DNA of 64,000 nucleotides from Bog-159 sp963709155 (lineage in GTDB: Bacteria; Acidobacteriota; Terriglobia; Bryobacterales; Bryobacteraceae). Shown in pieces: positions 18,248-27,364 of the stretch. Position 1 is the first letter of the stretch; every line of letters starts with the position of its first letter. A model generated the notes under the pieces. That model made no database searches. It saw only the letters and a program-made list of their open reading frames with translations, and was not told where the DNA came from. Location of the stretch: assembly GCA_963709155.1 (NCBI GenBank), contig CAVPVD010000005.1, positions 434,001-498,000 on the forward strand, read 5' to 3'. The translations under genes were made by a program, and so were the position numbers.

Positions 18248-18331
18248 GCACGCTTCAGCGTGCTTCGGCGGACTTCAGTCCGCCGTTTAGACCCGCTGGA
18301 AAGCGGGTCCGTGGGCTGACGCCCGCCCCAC
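18248..18331. repeat. Cluster of four adjacent short hairpins (REP-like element)
   Basis: Three near-identical designs follow one another: GCACGCT/AGCGTGC around TC (18248-18263), GGCGGACT/AGTCCGCC around TC (18267-18284) and GACCCGCT/AGCGGGTC around GGAA (18290-18309). A fourth, GTGGG/CCCAC with internal GGGC/GCCC, spans 18311-18331. It lies about 100 bp after yceH. It could end transcription, but the mixed stem sequences with a shared loop style suggest a dispersed palindromic repeat. Confidence 0.75.
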
Positions 18332-18436
18332 AATGCGAGGCATGATCGTTAATCTGTGTGACGCACTACACTAGGTATGAGCCCAGGGGAGATTCGCCCT
18401 TGAGTATCCGCACCTAACCCTGGCGGAGTGACCGGG

Positions 18437-18640
18437 CTTCATGGGCTCGATGCGCGCGCGCATCACTTGCCGGCACCAGTCATCGAGGAACTTTCCGGCC
18501 CATGCAGGCCAGCCTGGAATCCCAGAGCTGCTGGGTCTTCGGGTTGTAACGGAGCAGATCGCGCAACCAGAAGCGCTGTTCCGTGTCCAGATTCTCTTGG
18601 CATTTGAGCGGCAGCCGGCGCGACCCCTTCAGCACGCGCA
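18437..18640 (-). pseudogene. ISL3-family transposase relic
   Basis: The minus strand encodes fragments of an ISL3 transposase. One frame has 'EQRFWLRDLLRYNPKT' joined directly to 'QQLWD', so about a dozen family residues are missing. A one-base shift later, 'PAWAGKFLDDWCRQVMRAR' and 'IEPMK' continue the family sequence in another frame. Both ends of the transposase and any terminal repeats are gone. It sits between the hairpin cluster and a toxin-antitoxin pair. Confidence 0.75.
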
Positions 18641-18771
18641 CGCCGCGGCAGCGCGAGCAGACGGGCGGCGGCGAATCGCTACCATAAACCGCTCCAAGCC
18701 CGTGAGCCGCGGGGATCGATAAACGCTGCGCGACTACAGAGGAGTAATCCGCCGTTTGCGCGAAATAAGTT

Positions 18772-19329
18772 CTATTCTGCGGTGATTGTGTTGGAAACCA
18801 ACGTCGCGAATCCGGGTACTGTCGCGCTCAGGATATCGAGAAGCTGGGGCAAGCTACGACCGCGGTCGGATGCCTGCTGCTCCAGTTTCTTCATCACGAG
18901 CATATGTTCTTCTCGGAAGATTTCGCTCAGGAACGATTGCGGGTGTAGTGCGCGGATACCCCACGGCTTCAGGTGCTCTGGTCTAAAGTGGCGGAGGTTC
19001 AGAGTCAGGATTATCGACGTATGGCCATGGGCCGCGGCAGCCAGCACATGGCGATCTTGTTCATCATTCGCCATTTGAGGAATCAGCGGCTCGTAACCGC
19101 TGATCCCCGCTTCGCCAAAGTGGGCGCGCAATTCAGCTTCGAGATGAGCGGCCAGAGAACTCGGCCATCCGAGCTTTGATTCCAACGTGCGGGTTGTTTC
19201 ACGAATGATCTCCTCTGACCACTTCGGCTCAAAGAGGCGCGGTGGTTCGGCGAGCCTCAAGAGCGTATCGCACAAAGAGAAGTTCGCGAGGACGCAGGCG
19301 TCGAGGACGACGAGCGGCCTACCCGTCAT
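18772..19329 (-). CDS. PIN-domain protein, probable toxin of a type II TA pair
   Basis: PIN-fold ribonuclease candidate of 185 residues. Acidic metal ligands are visible: Asp in 'LVVLDACVLANF', the 'SEEIIRE' segment, and Asp in 'NDEQDRHVLAAA'; a 'LTLNLRHF' strand follows where PIN proteins usually have TxNxxDF. The C-terminal 60 residues are an extra helical extension. Its start overlaps the upstream ribbon-helix-helix antitoxin stop by 4 bp, the classic TA arrangement. Confidence 0.82.
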   Translation of the reverse strand: MTGRPLVVLDACVLANFSLCDTLLRLAEPPRLFEPKWSEEIIRETTRTLESKLGWPSSLAAHLEAELRAHFGEAGISGYEPLIPQMANDEQDRHVLAAAAHGHTSIILTLNLRHFRPEHLKPWGIRALHPQSFLSEIFREEHMLVMKKLEQQASDRGRSLPQLLDILSATVPGFATLVSNTITAE

Positions 19330-19544
19330 TCCTGGCCGGGAATCAACACACGCTCATAGAGGCCCGCCTGATCAACGGCGTGACCAATTCTCCGCAGCGC
19401 ATCGAGCCGCTGCTCGCCACGCTGGCGCTCGTCGAAGAAGTGCCGGACCGCCTGTTCGATCAGTTCGTCACGGCTTCGATAGTGGCCGTTAATGAGTTCC
19501 TGCTCGACTTGCTTAGTCAAGTCCGCCGGCAGCGTTACGTCCAT
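19326..19544 (-). CDS. ParD/CopG-like ribbon-helix-helix antitoxin
   Basis: Short protein of 72 residues with an N-terminal strand 'MDVTLPADLTKQVEQELING' and the helix pair 'YRSRDELIEQAVRHFFDER', as in ParD-type antitoxins; the acidic/aliphatic tail would bind the toxin. AGGAG lies 7 nt before the ATG. It precedes and overlaps the PIN gene. Such antitoxins usually repress their own promoter; no clear palindrome was found upstream, where a decayed integrase gene is divergent. Confidence 0.85.
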   Translation of the reverse strand: MDVTLPADLTKQVEQELINGHYRSRDELIEQAVRHFFDERQRGEQRLDALRRIGHAVDQAGLYERVLIPGQE

Positions 19545-19615
19545 GACCGTCTCCTCTCTTTATTCTACGCTTCGCGGCGCGATAACAAGGTGACGGTCGA
19601 AGGAGCCCGTCGCGC

Positions 19616-19987
19616 ATGTCGAAAACTCGAAAGAAGAAATCGCCGAAGCGCCTCCTGGCATTGCCGGATCTCGAACACGCCCAATCCGCTGTCCTCAATA
19701 CCCTCACATCCGTGAGCGGGAAACGAACGTACGGCTATGCCATCGACGACATCGTCTGGTGGTTGCGGCGGCCTGGTACAGAACCCTTGTCCACACACAA
19801 TACTGCCGATTACTGCATTTTGCATCAAAGCTGGATTCATCTGGAGCGCAAGCATTCCAGCATCATTGTAGCGCCGCAGCAGCGCTACTCCGTCGGAGAG
19901 GAACTGCGAAGAATCATGCGGCTCATCAGCCAACGCACCGCCGAGCAGATGGTGTGCCGGTTGGAGTTCGTTTCGAGCTGGACTTAG
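19616..19987 (+). pseudogene. Tyrosine integrase remnant (SAM-like N-terminal domain)
   Basis: An open frame of 123 codons. Its first 45 residues ('ALPDLEHAQSAVLNTLTS', 'GKRTYGYAIDDIVWW') read like the N-terminal core-binding domain of tyrosine recombinases common in this phylum. Later pieces ('HLERKHSS', 'LISQRTAEQM') resemble the rest of that domain but are disturbed, probably by frameshifts. The catalytic domain with R-H-R-Y residues is absent. The neighbouring TA pair and ISL3 relic support an old mobile element. Confidence 0.6.
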
Positions 19988-20008
19988 CTATAGGCTGGCA
20001 ATTTGCCC

Positions 20009-20908
20009 TCAGCGGCGCTTTAAGGCCTCCAACTCCTCCAGCGTGCGCGGCCAGTCTTTGCCCAACAGCCGCGAAAGGCCGCGGTCCGCCAGCACTTTCC
20101 CGCCCGTCTGGCAGCGTGCGCAATAATCGGTTTCATTGTCGGCGTACCGAATACGCTGCACCTTCTCGCCGCAGCGGGGGCACGGCTCCCCGTAGCGCCC
20201 ATGCACGGCCATCCCTTCGCGGAACGCGGTCACCTTCTCCGGAAACTTCCGGCGCGCTGCGGCGGACAGCCGGTCCACCCATCGCGTCAGCGTCTCACGG
20301 GTGGCGGCGTGCAGCCGCGCGATCTCTTCCGCTGTCAGCTTGCGTGTCTGTGCGATGGGCGACAGCCGCGCCGCATGCAGGATCTCGTCCGAATAGGCGT
20401 TGCCGATGCCGCTGAACGTGCGCGGATCCGTGAGCGCCCGCTTCAACGTATGATTCTCCAGGGTGAGAGCCTCCTGGAACGCTGCCAGGTCCGCCTCGAG
20501 AACATCGATGCCCCCCGGATCGAGCGCGCGCAGCCCTTCTTCCCCGGATACCACGTGCAGCGACGCCCTGCGCTTGGCGCCGGCCTCGGTGAGCGTCAGC
20601 GACCCGTGCGCAAAATCGAACGCGGCCAGATTCTGACGGCCACCCATCTTCGGCCGCGGCGGACGCCAGTGCAACCGGCCCGCAATCATCAGATGCAGTA
20701 CCAGCCAGATGTCGCCTTCCACGCCGATCGCGATGCGTTTGCCGACCCGGCGCAGACCCTGTACCACGCGGCCCTCGGCGCTTTGGAGCGGCGGCGCCAG
20801 GGTCCGCAACAAAAACGGATTGCCCAACCGGACGCGCTCCAGAGTCCGGCCGATCACCAGCGGCTCCAGTGCCTCTAAGTAAGCGGCGATGTCCGGTAGC
20901 TCGGGCAC
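20009..20908 (-). CDS. Fpg/Nei family DNA glycosylase
   Basis: Base-excision repair glycosylase/AP lyase of 299 residues. The catalytic N-terminus 'MPELPDIAAYLEALEPLV' has Pro2 and Glu3, the helix-two-turn-helix segment 'SGIGNAYSDEIL' follows, and the C-terminal zinc finger has 'CPRCG' and 'CARC'. The finger loop 'RIRYADNETDYCARCQTG' is typical of Fpg-like proteins. The start codon comes directly after the stop of the TonB-receptor gene upstream, so both may share a transcript. Whether it prefers 8-oxoG (MutM) or oxidised pyrimidines cannot be told. Confidence 0.92.
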   Translation of the reverse strand: MPELPDIAAYLEALEPLVIGRTLERVRLGNPFLLRTLAPPLQSAEGRVVQGLRRVGKRIAIGVEGDIWLVLHLMIAGRLHWRPPRPKMGGRQNLAAFDFAHGSLTLTEAGAKRRASLHVVSGEEGLRALDPGGIDVLEADLAAFQEALTLENHTLKRALTDPRTFSGIGNAYSDEILHAARLSPIAQTRKLTAEEIARLHAATRETLTRWVDRLSAAARRKFPEKVTAFREGMAVHGRYGEPCPRCGEKVQRIRYADNETDYCARCQTGGKVLADRGLSRLLGKDWPRTLEELEALKRR

Positions 20909-23383
20909 CTACTCCTTCCCCAGCCAGCGAAGCCGTGCCACATAATGCCTTCCTTCACTGCCGTAGAAATTCAGGAAGTTCGGCGACTCCAGCGTATTAT
21001 TGACCACCGTCGGGTTCAGGTGGTTCGTCACGTTATCGACGCCTCCCCGGATGCCAAATCGGTACTTACCTACCTTGACGCGCCATTCCAGGTGCACGTT
21101 CAGATTGAAGTATTCCGGATACCTGTAAGAATCGGGTGCGCCGATCAGTTGTCCGTTATCGTGCTGGATGGAAAAAGGAAAGCCGGTGCGCTCTTCGAAT
21201 AAGTAAGCGATGGCCCAGTTCTTCCACCATGTGGGAAGGTATCCCCAACTTAGAAAGCGGTTCGGCGCATCCCAAGGCATAGGCCCTGAATTGTCCGGCC
21301 CCAACAGCAGCGTCTGTTCGAGCGAGGGGTCCAGCACTTCGTTCGAGTGTGTTCGCGAACGAGTATAGCTGGCCATCCATTCGTAGCGTCCTCCGATGGC
21401 CTGGTGTACGATTACCTGCGCGGCGTCGTACTGGTCGTGCCGCGCATTCGTGAGGATAAATTGCTGCTCCACGTAGGATGCGTGGTAGGCCTCCGCGATT
21501 TCGGGCGGAGCCGCGATCGGTTGCGCCAGCGTGTTCACGTATGCAAATCCATCGCCGCCCCGCTTCCTGTGCAGGCTCAATCCGGCGCGGATGTGCCAGG
21601 GAAACTGGTGGTCCACACCCAGGCTCCAGTTCTGATAGAGGGGCGCCTTCAGATGTTCATTCGGCAGCATGTAATAGGACAATGCGTTGGGCAACAGTAA
21701 TGTGCCGTTCGCCGCGTAGATATCGGTGAGCGTGTACTGGTCCAGCGGCCGCGTGAAAAGCTGGATGATAGTAGGGTCGTATAGCACGGCATAACCGCCT
21801 GAAATCCGGGTGTTCCCGTCGTGCGTGGGAGCATACGAAAACGAGGCGCGCGGCGACCACACCAGGCGCCGCAGGATTTCGTCCCAATCCTGCCGCACAC
21901 CCATTTCGAAGAAGAGGTTGTGCCGCGCCTGCCAGTGGTCGGTCAGATACGACGATGCCGTCAAATTGGGGCGGCTCAGGAATCCGTCCCCTTCGAACGT
22001 GACCGACCGCAGCAGGTTCAGGTCCACGCCGTAGAGATTGTAGCCGGTGCGGCTGATGCCTTGCGCATAGTCCACGCGGTCCACATCCACGCCCATCTTC
22101 AAATTGTGGGTGCCTGCCAAATGCCAGCCCGGCAGAAATAGGTTCGTCAGGAACTGTCCGCGGCGCGAATGCCGCGTGGAATCTATGAAATTATTGCCCA
22201 GGTTGCCGTTGGGCGTGATGATATATATGCCGCTGCCGAACGGGATGAGCCGCGCCAGCGTGAACATCTCCGCGAAACCCAGTTCCAGCAGGGTTCCCTT
22301 TGCCACATAGATCTGGTCCTTTAAGCCTACGAACCAGGTTCGCCCGCGTTCATCGAGCGTGGTGGAGGGCGGCGTCAGCGCGCCCAGTCCGTATTCGGTG
22401 GCTCGCTGATAGTTGAACAAGAAGTCCGCGTACAGGATATTAGCGGGCGTCAGATTCACCTGCGTATGAAGCATGTTGCTGGCTTCGAGGGTGCTGGTCG
22501 TGTTTTCACCGCGCGGCAAACCCGGAATCGTGGTGATGTTGTAATCGCCATCCAGATTATCCGAGAACCAGGCGCGCCCCCTCAGTAGAGGCCCGGAGAA
22601 ATTCAAGCGCGGAGTCCAGTCGCCCAGGTGCAGGCCCTCGAACGTACTCACGCCGGGAATGAAATTTGTAGCGGAATAGCGGAACTGGTCATCCCCCGTC
22701 TGCGTTTTGATCTGTAGCGTGCCGGCCGAGCCCTGGCCGTACTCGGGAGAGTAGCGCCCGCTCAGGTAGTCGAGCGAGCTTACGGCTTCCACGCTGACCG
22801 TGGTGGCCAGGTTACCGGTCAGAGGGTCGCTGATATTGAAACCGTCCAGCAGATAATTCGTCTGGTTCTCGCGGCCGCCGTCGAAGTGCAGTCCGCCCGT
22901 CGCATCCTCCACCTGCCCGGGTATCAGCGCCATGGCCTCGCGCAGGCTATGCGTGGAAGGATACGGAATGTCCATGATCTGAATTCCCGTGAGCACCCGC
23001 TCCGATTGCGTTTGCTCCACGTCTACCGCTTCTCCCGAAGCCTTTACGTCCACGGACTGCAGCACCTCCTTGGCGTGGTTCAGGATCAGATAGACCTCGC
23101 CCATATCCGCGCGCACATCCACCGGCAGGTTCTTCACGGGAAGATATCCGGATTGTGTGGCGGCGAAGAGGTACTGGCCTTCGGACGGCAGTGTCAGTTT
23201 GAACCCCCCGGTGGGATCCGTGGTGGCGCGACCCTGTTCGCCGGTCTGGTTTTGGGCCGTTACTTCGACGCCGGCGACCCCCGCGTCATTTTCATCGATG
23301 GCCCGCCCGGCAACGACGATTTCAGCGGCGCGCAACGGAAGCAGGGCGAGCCAGGCGATCAGCCCGAGCCGGAGACCCTTCAC
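20909..23383 (-). CDS. TonB-dependent outer-membrane receptor with carboxypeptidase-regulatory domain
   Basis: Outer-membrane protein of 824 residues. A signal peptide is followed by a carboxypeptidase-regulatory-like (CarbopepD_reg) domain ('VVAGRAIDENDAGVAGVEV', 'GRATTDPTGGF') at about 20-100. A plug domain ('GIQIMDIPYPSTHSLREAM', 'YLLDGFNISDPLTGNL') lies near 130-240, then a long beta-barrel ending 'YVARLRWLGKE'. The layout matches the large receptors abundant in Acidobacteria, thought to import polymers or metal chelates; the ligand is not evident. Followed without a gap by the Fpg-like gene. Confidence 0.9.
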   Translation of the reverse strand: MKGLRLGLIAWLALLPLRAAEIVVAGRAIDENDAGVAGVEVTAQNQTGEQGRATTDPTGGFKLTLPSEGQYLFAATQSGYLPVKNLPVDVRADMGEVYLILNHAKEVLQSVDVKASGEAVDVEQTQSERVLTGIQIMDIPYPSTHSLREAMALIPGQVEDATGGLHFDGGRENQTNYLLDGFNISDPLTGNLATTVSVEAVSSLDYLSGRYSPEYGQGSAGTLQIKTQTGDDQFRYSATNFIPGVSTFEGLHLGDWTPRLNFSGPLLRGRAWFSDNLDGDYNITTIPGLPRGENTTSTLEASNMLHTQVNLTPANILYADFLFNYQRATEYGLGALTPPSTTLDERGRTWFVGLKDQIYVAKGTLLELGFAEMFTLARLIPFGSGIYIITPNGNLGNNFIDSTRHSRRGQFLTNLFLPGWHLAGTHNLKMGVDVDRVDYAQGISRTGYNLYGVDLNLLRSVTFEGDGFLSRPNLTASSYLTDHWQARHNLFFEMGVRQDWDEILRRLVWSPRASFSYAPTHDGNTRISGGYAVLYDPTIIQLFTRPLDQYTLTDIYAANGTLLLPNALSYYMLPNEHLKAPLYQNWSLGVDHQFPWHIRAGLSLHRKRGGDGFAYVNTLAQPIAAPPEIAEAYHASYVEQQFILTNARHDQYDAAQVIVHQAIGGRYEWMASYTRSRTHSNEVLDPSLEQTLLLGPDNSGPMPWDAPNRFLSWGYLPTWWKNWAIAYLFEERTGFPFSIQHDNGQLIGAPDSYRYPEYFNLNVHLEWRVKVGKYRFGIRGGVDNVTNHLNPTVVNNTLESPNFLNFYGSEGRHYVARLRWLGKE

Positions 23384-23451
23384 GGCCGCTCCCTGTCTAT
23401 GTCCTCAGGGATAATATTAGGTGCAAGCCCCACGTACCAAGGTTAGCGGAA

Positions 23452-24231
23452 ATGGCGGAACCTGATGCAGCAGTCGCGATCGTGCATGCGCATGGCGCGG
23501 CGGATTCGGTACTACTGATCCGTCGCGCGGAGCGGGAAGCCGATCCGTGGTCGGGACATTGGTCGTTTCCCGGCGGCCGGCGCGATCCTTCAGACCGCGA
23601 TCCCTTACACACGGCCCTCCGCGAACTGGCGGAAGAATGCGGCATCCTCCTGCCGCGCGAGAGCATGGAGTCGGCGCTTCCCGCGGCGGTGGCGCGGCGC
23701 AAAGTGGGGCGCTTCCTGCTGGTGGCGCCGTTTGTCTTCCACGTGGATGCGGAACAACCCGTGTCGCTCGATCCGCGGGAAGCCGCGGAAGCCGTCTGGG
23801 TGCGGCTGAGCGTTTTGCGCGATCCCGCCCGGCACGCGCTGCGGCCCGTGCCGGCTCTACCGCCGGAAGTTCTGTTTCCAGCCATCGATCTGAACGGCTT
23901 GCCCCTCTGGGGATTCACATACCGGCTGATCACGGACTGGCTGGGTTTGAATCCGCACGAAGGCCATGCCCGGGAGGCTGGCTTCCAGGTGGCGCGCACG
24001 TTGTTAAACGCCGTTGTCGCGCATGGCTGCGTGCTGGAACATGGATGGGCGGATCGCGAGGGCGTTAAGGTGGCTACAGTGCGGGGCGCGATCCCTGTAC
24101 AATTCGTTCGCGCGCAGGTGCCGTGGCCGTCTGGGCACATCCCTCCGATCAACAGGCTGGAGGTGCGCCGCGAGGCCATCCGCATCGCGGGCCTGGCCTT
24201 TGAGGAGTACGTGATCGAAGCGCTGCCGTAG
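23452..24231 (+). CDS. NUDIX hydrolase (CoA-pyrophosphatase-like box)
   Basis: Pyrophosphohydrolase of 259 residues. 'WSFPGGRRDPSDRDPLHTAL' runs into 'RELAEECGI', a NUDIX box in which the first Glu is replaced, as in NudL/CoAse-type enzymes ('GGR.dp.D..p..TALRE'). The tail up to 'LWGFTYRLITDW' also fits that group. The last 100 residues are an extension of unknown role. Divergent from the TonB receptor, with 68 bp between. The substrate is inferred only from box similarity. Confidence 0.85.
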   Translation: MAEPDAAVAIVHAHGAADSVLLIRRAEREADPWSGHWSFPGGRRDPSDRDPLHTALRELAEECGILLPRESMESALPAAVARRKVGRFLLVAPFVFHVDAEQPVSLDPREAAEAVWVRLSVLRDPARHALRPVPALPPEVLFPAIDLNGLPLWGFTYRLITDWLGLNPHEGHAREAGFQVARTLLNAVVAHGCVLEHGWADREGVKVATVRGAIPVQFVRAQVPWPSGHIPPINRLEVRREAIRIAGLAFEEYVIEALP

Positions 24232-24239
24232 GGCGTGCG

Positions 24240-26399
24240 TTATCCCAGCACACCCGCCGTTACTGCCCGGTTCAGCCGCACCACGTTTCTCATCAATTGC
24301 AACCCGCAGTCGCCTTCCGAGGTCAGGATCGACTCCGGATGAAATTGCACGGCTTCCACCGGCAATTCCCGGTGCCGCAATCCCATCACGACGCCGTCAT
24401 CCGATTCCGCGGTGATTTCCAAACACGCGGGAAATACTTCTCGTACCGCGAATAACGAATGATAGCGGCCTACCTGGAAACGCTCCGGCAGGCCTTCAAA
24501 CACGCCCACGCCGGAGTGTTTCACCCAGGATGGTTTGCCATGCATGGGGTAGCCGAGCACGCCCAACGCGCCGCCGAACGCCTCCACCACGCCTTGCAGT
24601 CCCAGGCATACACCGAACACCGGGACGCCCAGCCGCACCGCCTCCTTCACCAGGTCGGGTACGCCGAAATCGGCCGGCCGGCCGGGACCCGGAGAAATCA
24701 GGATCAGGTGCGGCGCAATCTTGGCGATCAGCTCCGGCGGGAATCCGGCGCGGTAAGTGACTACCTCGGCGCCGGTCTGGCGCGCGTAGTTAGCCAGCGT
24801 CTGGATGAAGCAGTCGTCGTTATCCACCAGCAGCAGGCGCGCGCCCGTCCCCACCTGCTCCCCCACCGATACGGATGTGGGGGCCTCGCCCGCGCCCAGC
24901 GTGCGGAAGAAGCCGGTGGCTTTCAGATGACACTCGCGATCCTCCGCCGCGGGCGACGAATCGTAGAGCAGCGTGGCGCCCGCCGGGTAACGCGCCATGC
25001 CATCGCGCAGATAGGTGGTGCGAATCAGGATGCCGGTATTCATATCGCCGTTCAGCATGATCATGCCGACCGCGCCGCCGTACCAGCCGCGTGCATCCTT
25101 CTCCAGACTCTCGATGGCTTGCGCGGCCGCCTTTTTCGGCGCGCCAACCAGCGTGACCGCCCACATGTGGCTGAGGAACGCGTCCAGCGAATCGAAACCC
25201 TCTTTCAGAAAACCTTCCACGTGATCCACGGTATGGAACAGCCCGGCGTACGATTCGATCAGGCGGCGGCCGATTACCTTGACGGACCCCGGCTCGCACA
25301 CCCGCGATTTATCGTTGCGGTCCACGTCCGTGCACATAGTCAACTCGGACTCTTCTTTGGTCGACTTCAGTAACTCGCGAATGTTTTCCGCATCGCGCAT
25401 CGGATCGCCGGTGCGTCGCGCGGTGCCCGCAATCGGACAGGTTTCCACGCGCTGGCCTTCCACCCGCACGAACATCTCCGGCGATGCGCCGATTAATTGC
25501 TCCTCGCCCAACTGCAGCAGGAACTCGTATGGGCTGGGGCTGGCGCGCTGCACGCGCTCGAACAACTCCGACGCCTTGCCCGAGTACGGCGTGCTGAAGG
25601 TCTGCCGCAGCACCACCTCGTAGTAATTTCCGCAGCGCATTCCCTCGCGTACGCGCTCCACGCCCGCCATGTACTCTTCGGGAGTATGGTCGGAGACGAT
25701 CGGGCCAGGCTCGCGCGCGGGCGGCGGCGGAATCGGTTCCGCGGTGCGCTCCAGTCCGAGTGTCGAGACACCTTCGCGCTCGAAATCGTACTGATAGCGC
25801 TCGATCTGTTCCTTCTTACGATCCATCAGGTAGATGTCGTCGCAAAGAAAAAGATGCAGGTCCTTATGCCCGTTACGCGGCAGCTTCTTTTCGATCGGAT
25901 CGAACTGAAAGAGCAGATCGTACCCGAAGGCTCCGGCCAACGCCAGGCGGCAATCTTCCTCGTTGCGAAATTCTTCGATCAAAGCCCGCAGGATGGAAAA
26001 CGTGGAGGGCTGCTTGCTACGCTCTTCTTCGGGAAACAGCGCGGGCAGCGGCTTCAGGCGCCCGCAAAGCGCGCCATTGATGCAGTCGAACGACTCCCAG
26101 TGCGGATGGCCCTCGAGGACCGGCCGCAGGATTTGATTCAGAACTTCGCCCCGAATACTCAGCGGGCGGAACTCCACTTTCCGGTCGTAGGATACAATCT
26201 CGATCGGCGGGCGTGTGGAAGCGATATCCCAACGCGAATAGCGGCCCGGATATTCGTATCCGGAGGAAAGATAGATGCCGCGATGCAGATCGAGGTCTTG
26301 CAATAAATGCCGCAGGCCCTTGCGGTATCCGCCTTTCGTAACTGTACGAGTAACTACGATTCCGTGTGGAGTGATAAAGCTGTATTCACGCATGTCCAA
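24240..26399 (-). CDS. trpEG: Fused anthranilate synthase (TrpE-TrpG)
   Basis: Single-chain enzyme of 719 residues making anthranilate from chorismate and glutamine, first step of tryptophan synthesis. The N-terminal chorismate-binding part has 'GASPEMFVRVEGQRVETCPI', 'AGTARRTGDPMRDAENI', 'DVDRNDKSRVCEPGSVKVI' and 'GAPKKAAAQAIESLE'. The C-terminal glutamine amidotransferase (from about 525) has 'FGVCLGLQGVVEAFGG' with the nucleophile Cys and 'AVQFHPESILTSEG' with His/Glu. Fusions of this type occur in alpha-proteobacteria and some other phyla. No other trp gene is nearby. Confidence 0.94.
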   Translation of the reverse strand: MDMREYSFITPHGIVVTRTVTKGGYRKGLRHLLQDLDLHRGIYLSSGYEYPGRYSRWDIASTRPPIEIVSYDRKVEFRPLSIRGEVLNQILRPVLEGHPHWESFDCINGALCGRLKPLPALFPEEERSKQPSTFSILRALIEEFRNEEDCRLALAGAFGYDLLFQFDPIEKKLPRNGHKDLHLFLCDDIYLMDRKKEQIERYQYDFEREGVSTLGLERTAEPIPPPPAREPGPIVSDHTPEEYMAGVERVREGMRCGNYYEVVLRQTFSTPYSGKASELFERVQRASPSPYEFLLQLGEEQLIGASPEMFVRVEGQRVETCPIAGTARRTGDPMRDAENIRELLKSTKEESELTMCTDVDRNDKSRVCEPGSVKVIGRRLIESYAGLFHTVDHVEGFLKEGFDSLDAFLSHMWAVTLVGAPKKAAAQAIESLEKDARGWYGGAVGMIMLNGDMNTGILIRTTYLRDGMARYPAGATLLYDSSPAAEDRECHLKATGFFRTLGAGEAPTSVSVGEQVGTGARLLLVDNDDCFIQTLANYARQTGAEVVTYRAGFPPELIAKIAPHLILISPGPGRPADFGVPDLVKEAVRLGVPVFGVCLGLQGVVEAFGGALGVLGYPMHGKPSWVKHSGVGVFEGLPERFQVGRYHSLFAVREVFPACLEITAESDDGVVMGLRHRELPVEAVQFHPESILTSEGDCGLQLMRNVVRLNRAVTAGVLG

Positions 26400-26473
26400 C
26401 GTCCGATGCGAGACTATTGGCCCAGAATAGCATGCGCGGAGAGGCCTGGGTTTGCGTGTTATTCTGGCATTCG

Positions 26474-27364
26474 ATGATCGTCCGCAGAGATCTCTTGAAA
26501 TCCGGCGCCGCGATAGTGGCCGGCGCGGCGCTTGCCCAGTCGCAGTCGAGCACGCCGCCGAAGGCCAGGATCACCAGTTCCGTCATGTTGTGGACGCTGA
26601 AAGGTTCCTTCGAAGAGAAACTGGAAGCCGCCGCGCGCGCGGGCTTGCAGTCGGTCGAACTGATCGGTGAATACGCGCCATGGTCGGATGCGGACGTCAC
26701 GCGGGTGAAGAAGACCGCACGCTCGTTCGGCCTCGGCATGGACACCCTGATCGCTTCGCCGGACTGGGGCAAGCGGCCGGTCTCGATGGTGGACCCGGCC
26801 CACCGCGACGCGTTTCTGGCGGACGTGCGTAACGCCATAGGGTTCGCGCAGCGGCTGGAAATTCCGCAAATCATTCTGATGAGCGGTAATGCCATCGCGG
26901 GACGCACGCACGAAGAGCAATATGCCAGTTTGCTCGAAGGCACGCGGCGCGCCGGCGACCTGGCCGCGGAAGCCCGTCTCACCTTAATTGTGGAGCCGCT
27001 AAATTCGCTGGTGAACCATAAGGGCTTCTTTTTGACGACGTGCACGGAAGGGCTCAAACTGATCCGCGAGGTGGACAGTCCTCACGTCCGTCTGCTGTTC
27101 GATCTGTATCACGAGCAAGTGCAGCAGGGCAACGTCATTCGCACCCTCACCGAAGCCGCGCCCGAAGTGGCCGTCTTCCACGTGGCCGACAATCCGGGAC
27201 GCAACGATCCGGGCTCCGGAGAAATGAATTATCCGAATATCTTCAAAGCGATTCAGAAGACCGGTTTCGGCGGTTACGTGACGATGGAGTATTTACCGTT
27301 AGGCGAGCAGGTGGCCAGTCTTACGAAAGCGGTAGATGGTTTCCGCGCCGCGATTGCCGGCTGA
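26474..27364 (+). CDS. Hydroxypyruvate isomerase-like TIM-barrel sugar isomerase, exported
   Basis: Xylose-isomerase-like TIM-barrel protein of 296 residues. A signal 'MIVRRDLLKSGAAIVAGAAL' has a twin-arginine-like RRDLLK motif, so Tat export is likely. Core motifs 'AGLQSVELIGEYAPW', 'LIVEPLN', 'LLFDLYHEQVQQGN', 'VFHVADNPGRNDPGSGEMNY' and 'GYVTMEYLPLG' match Hyi/OtnI-type isomerases, including metal-binding Glu, Asp and His. ATG 26474 is chosen because it places the RR motif at the N-terminus. Converges with a PEP-CTERM gene, overlapping it by 44 bp. Confidence 0.88.
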   Translation: MIVRRDLLKSGAAIVAGAALAQSQSSTPPKARITSSVMLWTLKGSFEEKLEAAARAGLQSVELIGEYAPWSDADVTRVKKTARSFGLGMDTLIASPDWGKRPVSMVDPAHRDAFLADVRNAIGFAQRLEIPQIILMSGNAIAGRTHEEQYASLLEGTRRAGDLAAEARLTLIVEPLNSLVNHKGFFLTTCTEGLKLIREVDSPHVRLLFDLYHEQVQQGNVIRTLTEAAPEVAVFHVADNPGRNDPGSGEMNYPNIFKAIQKTGFGGYVTMEYLPLGEQVASLTKAVDGFRAAIAG

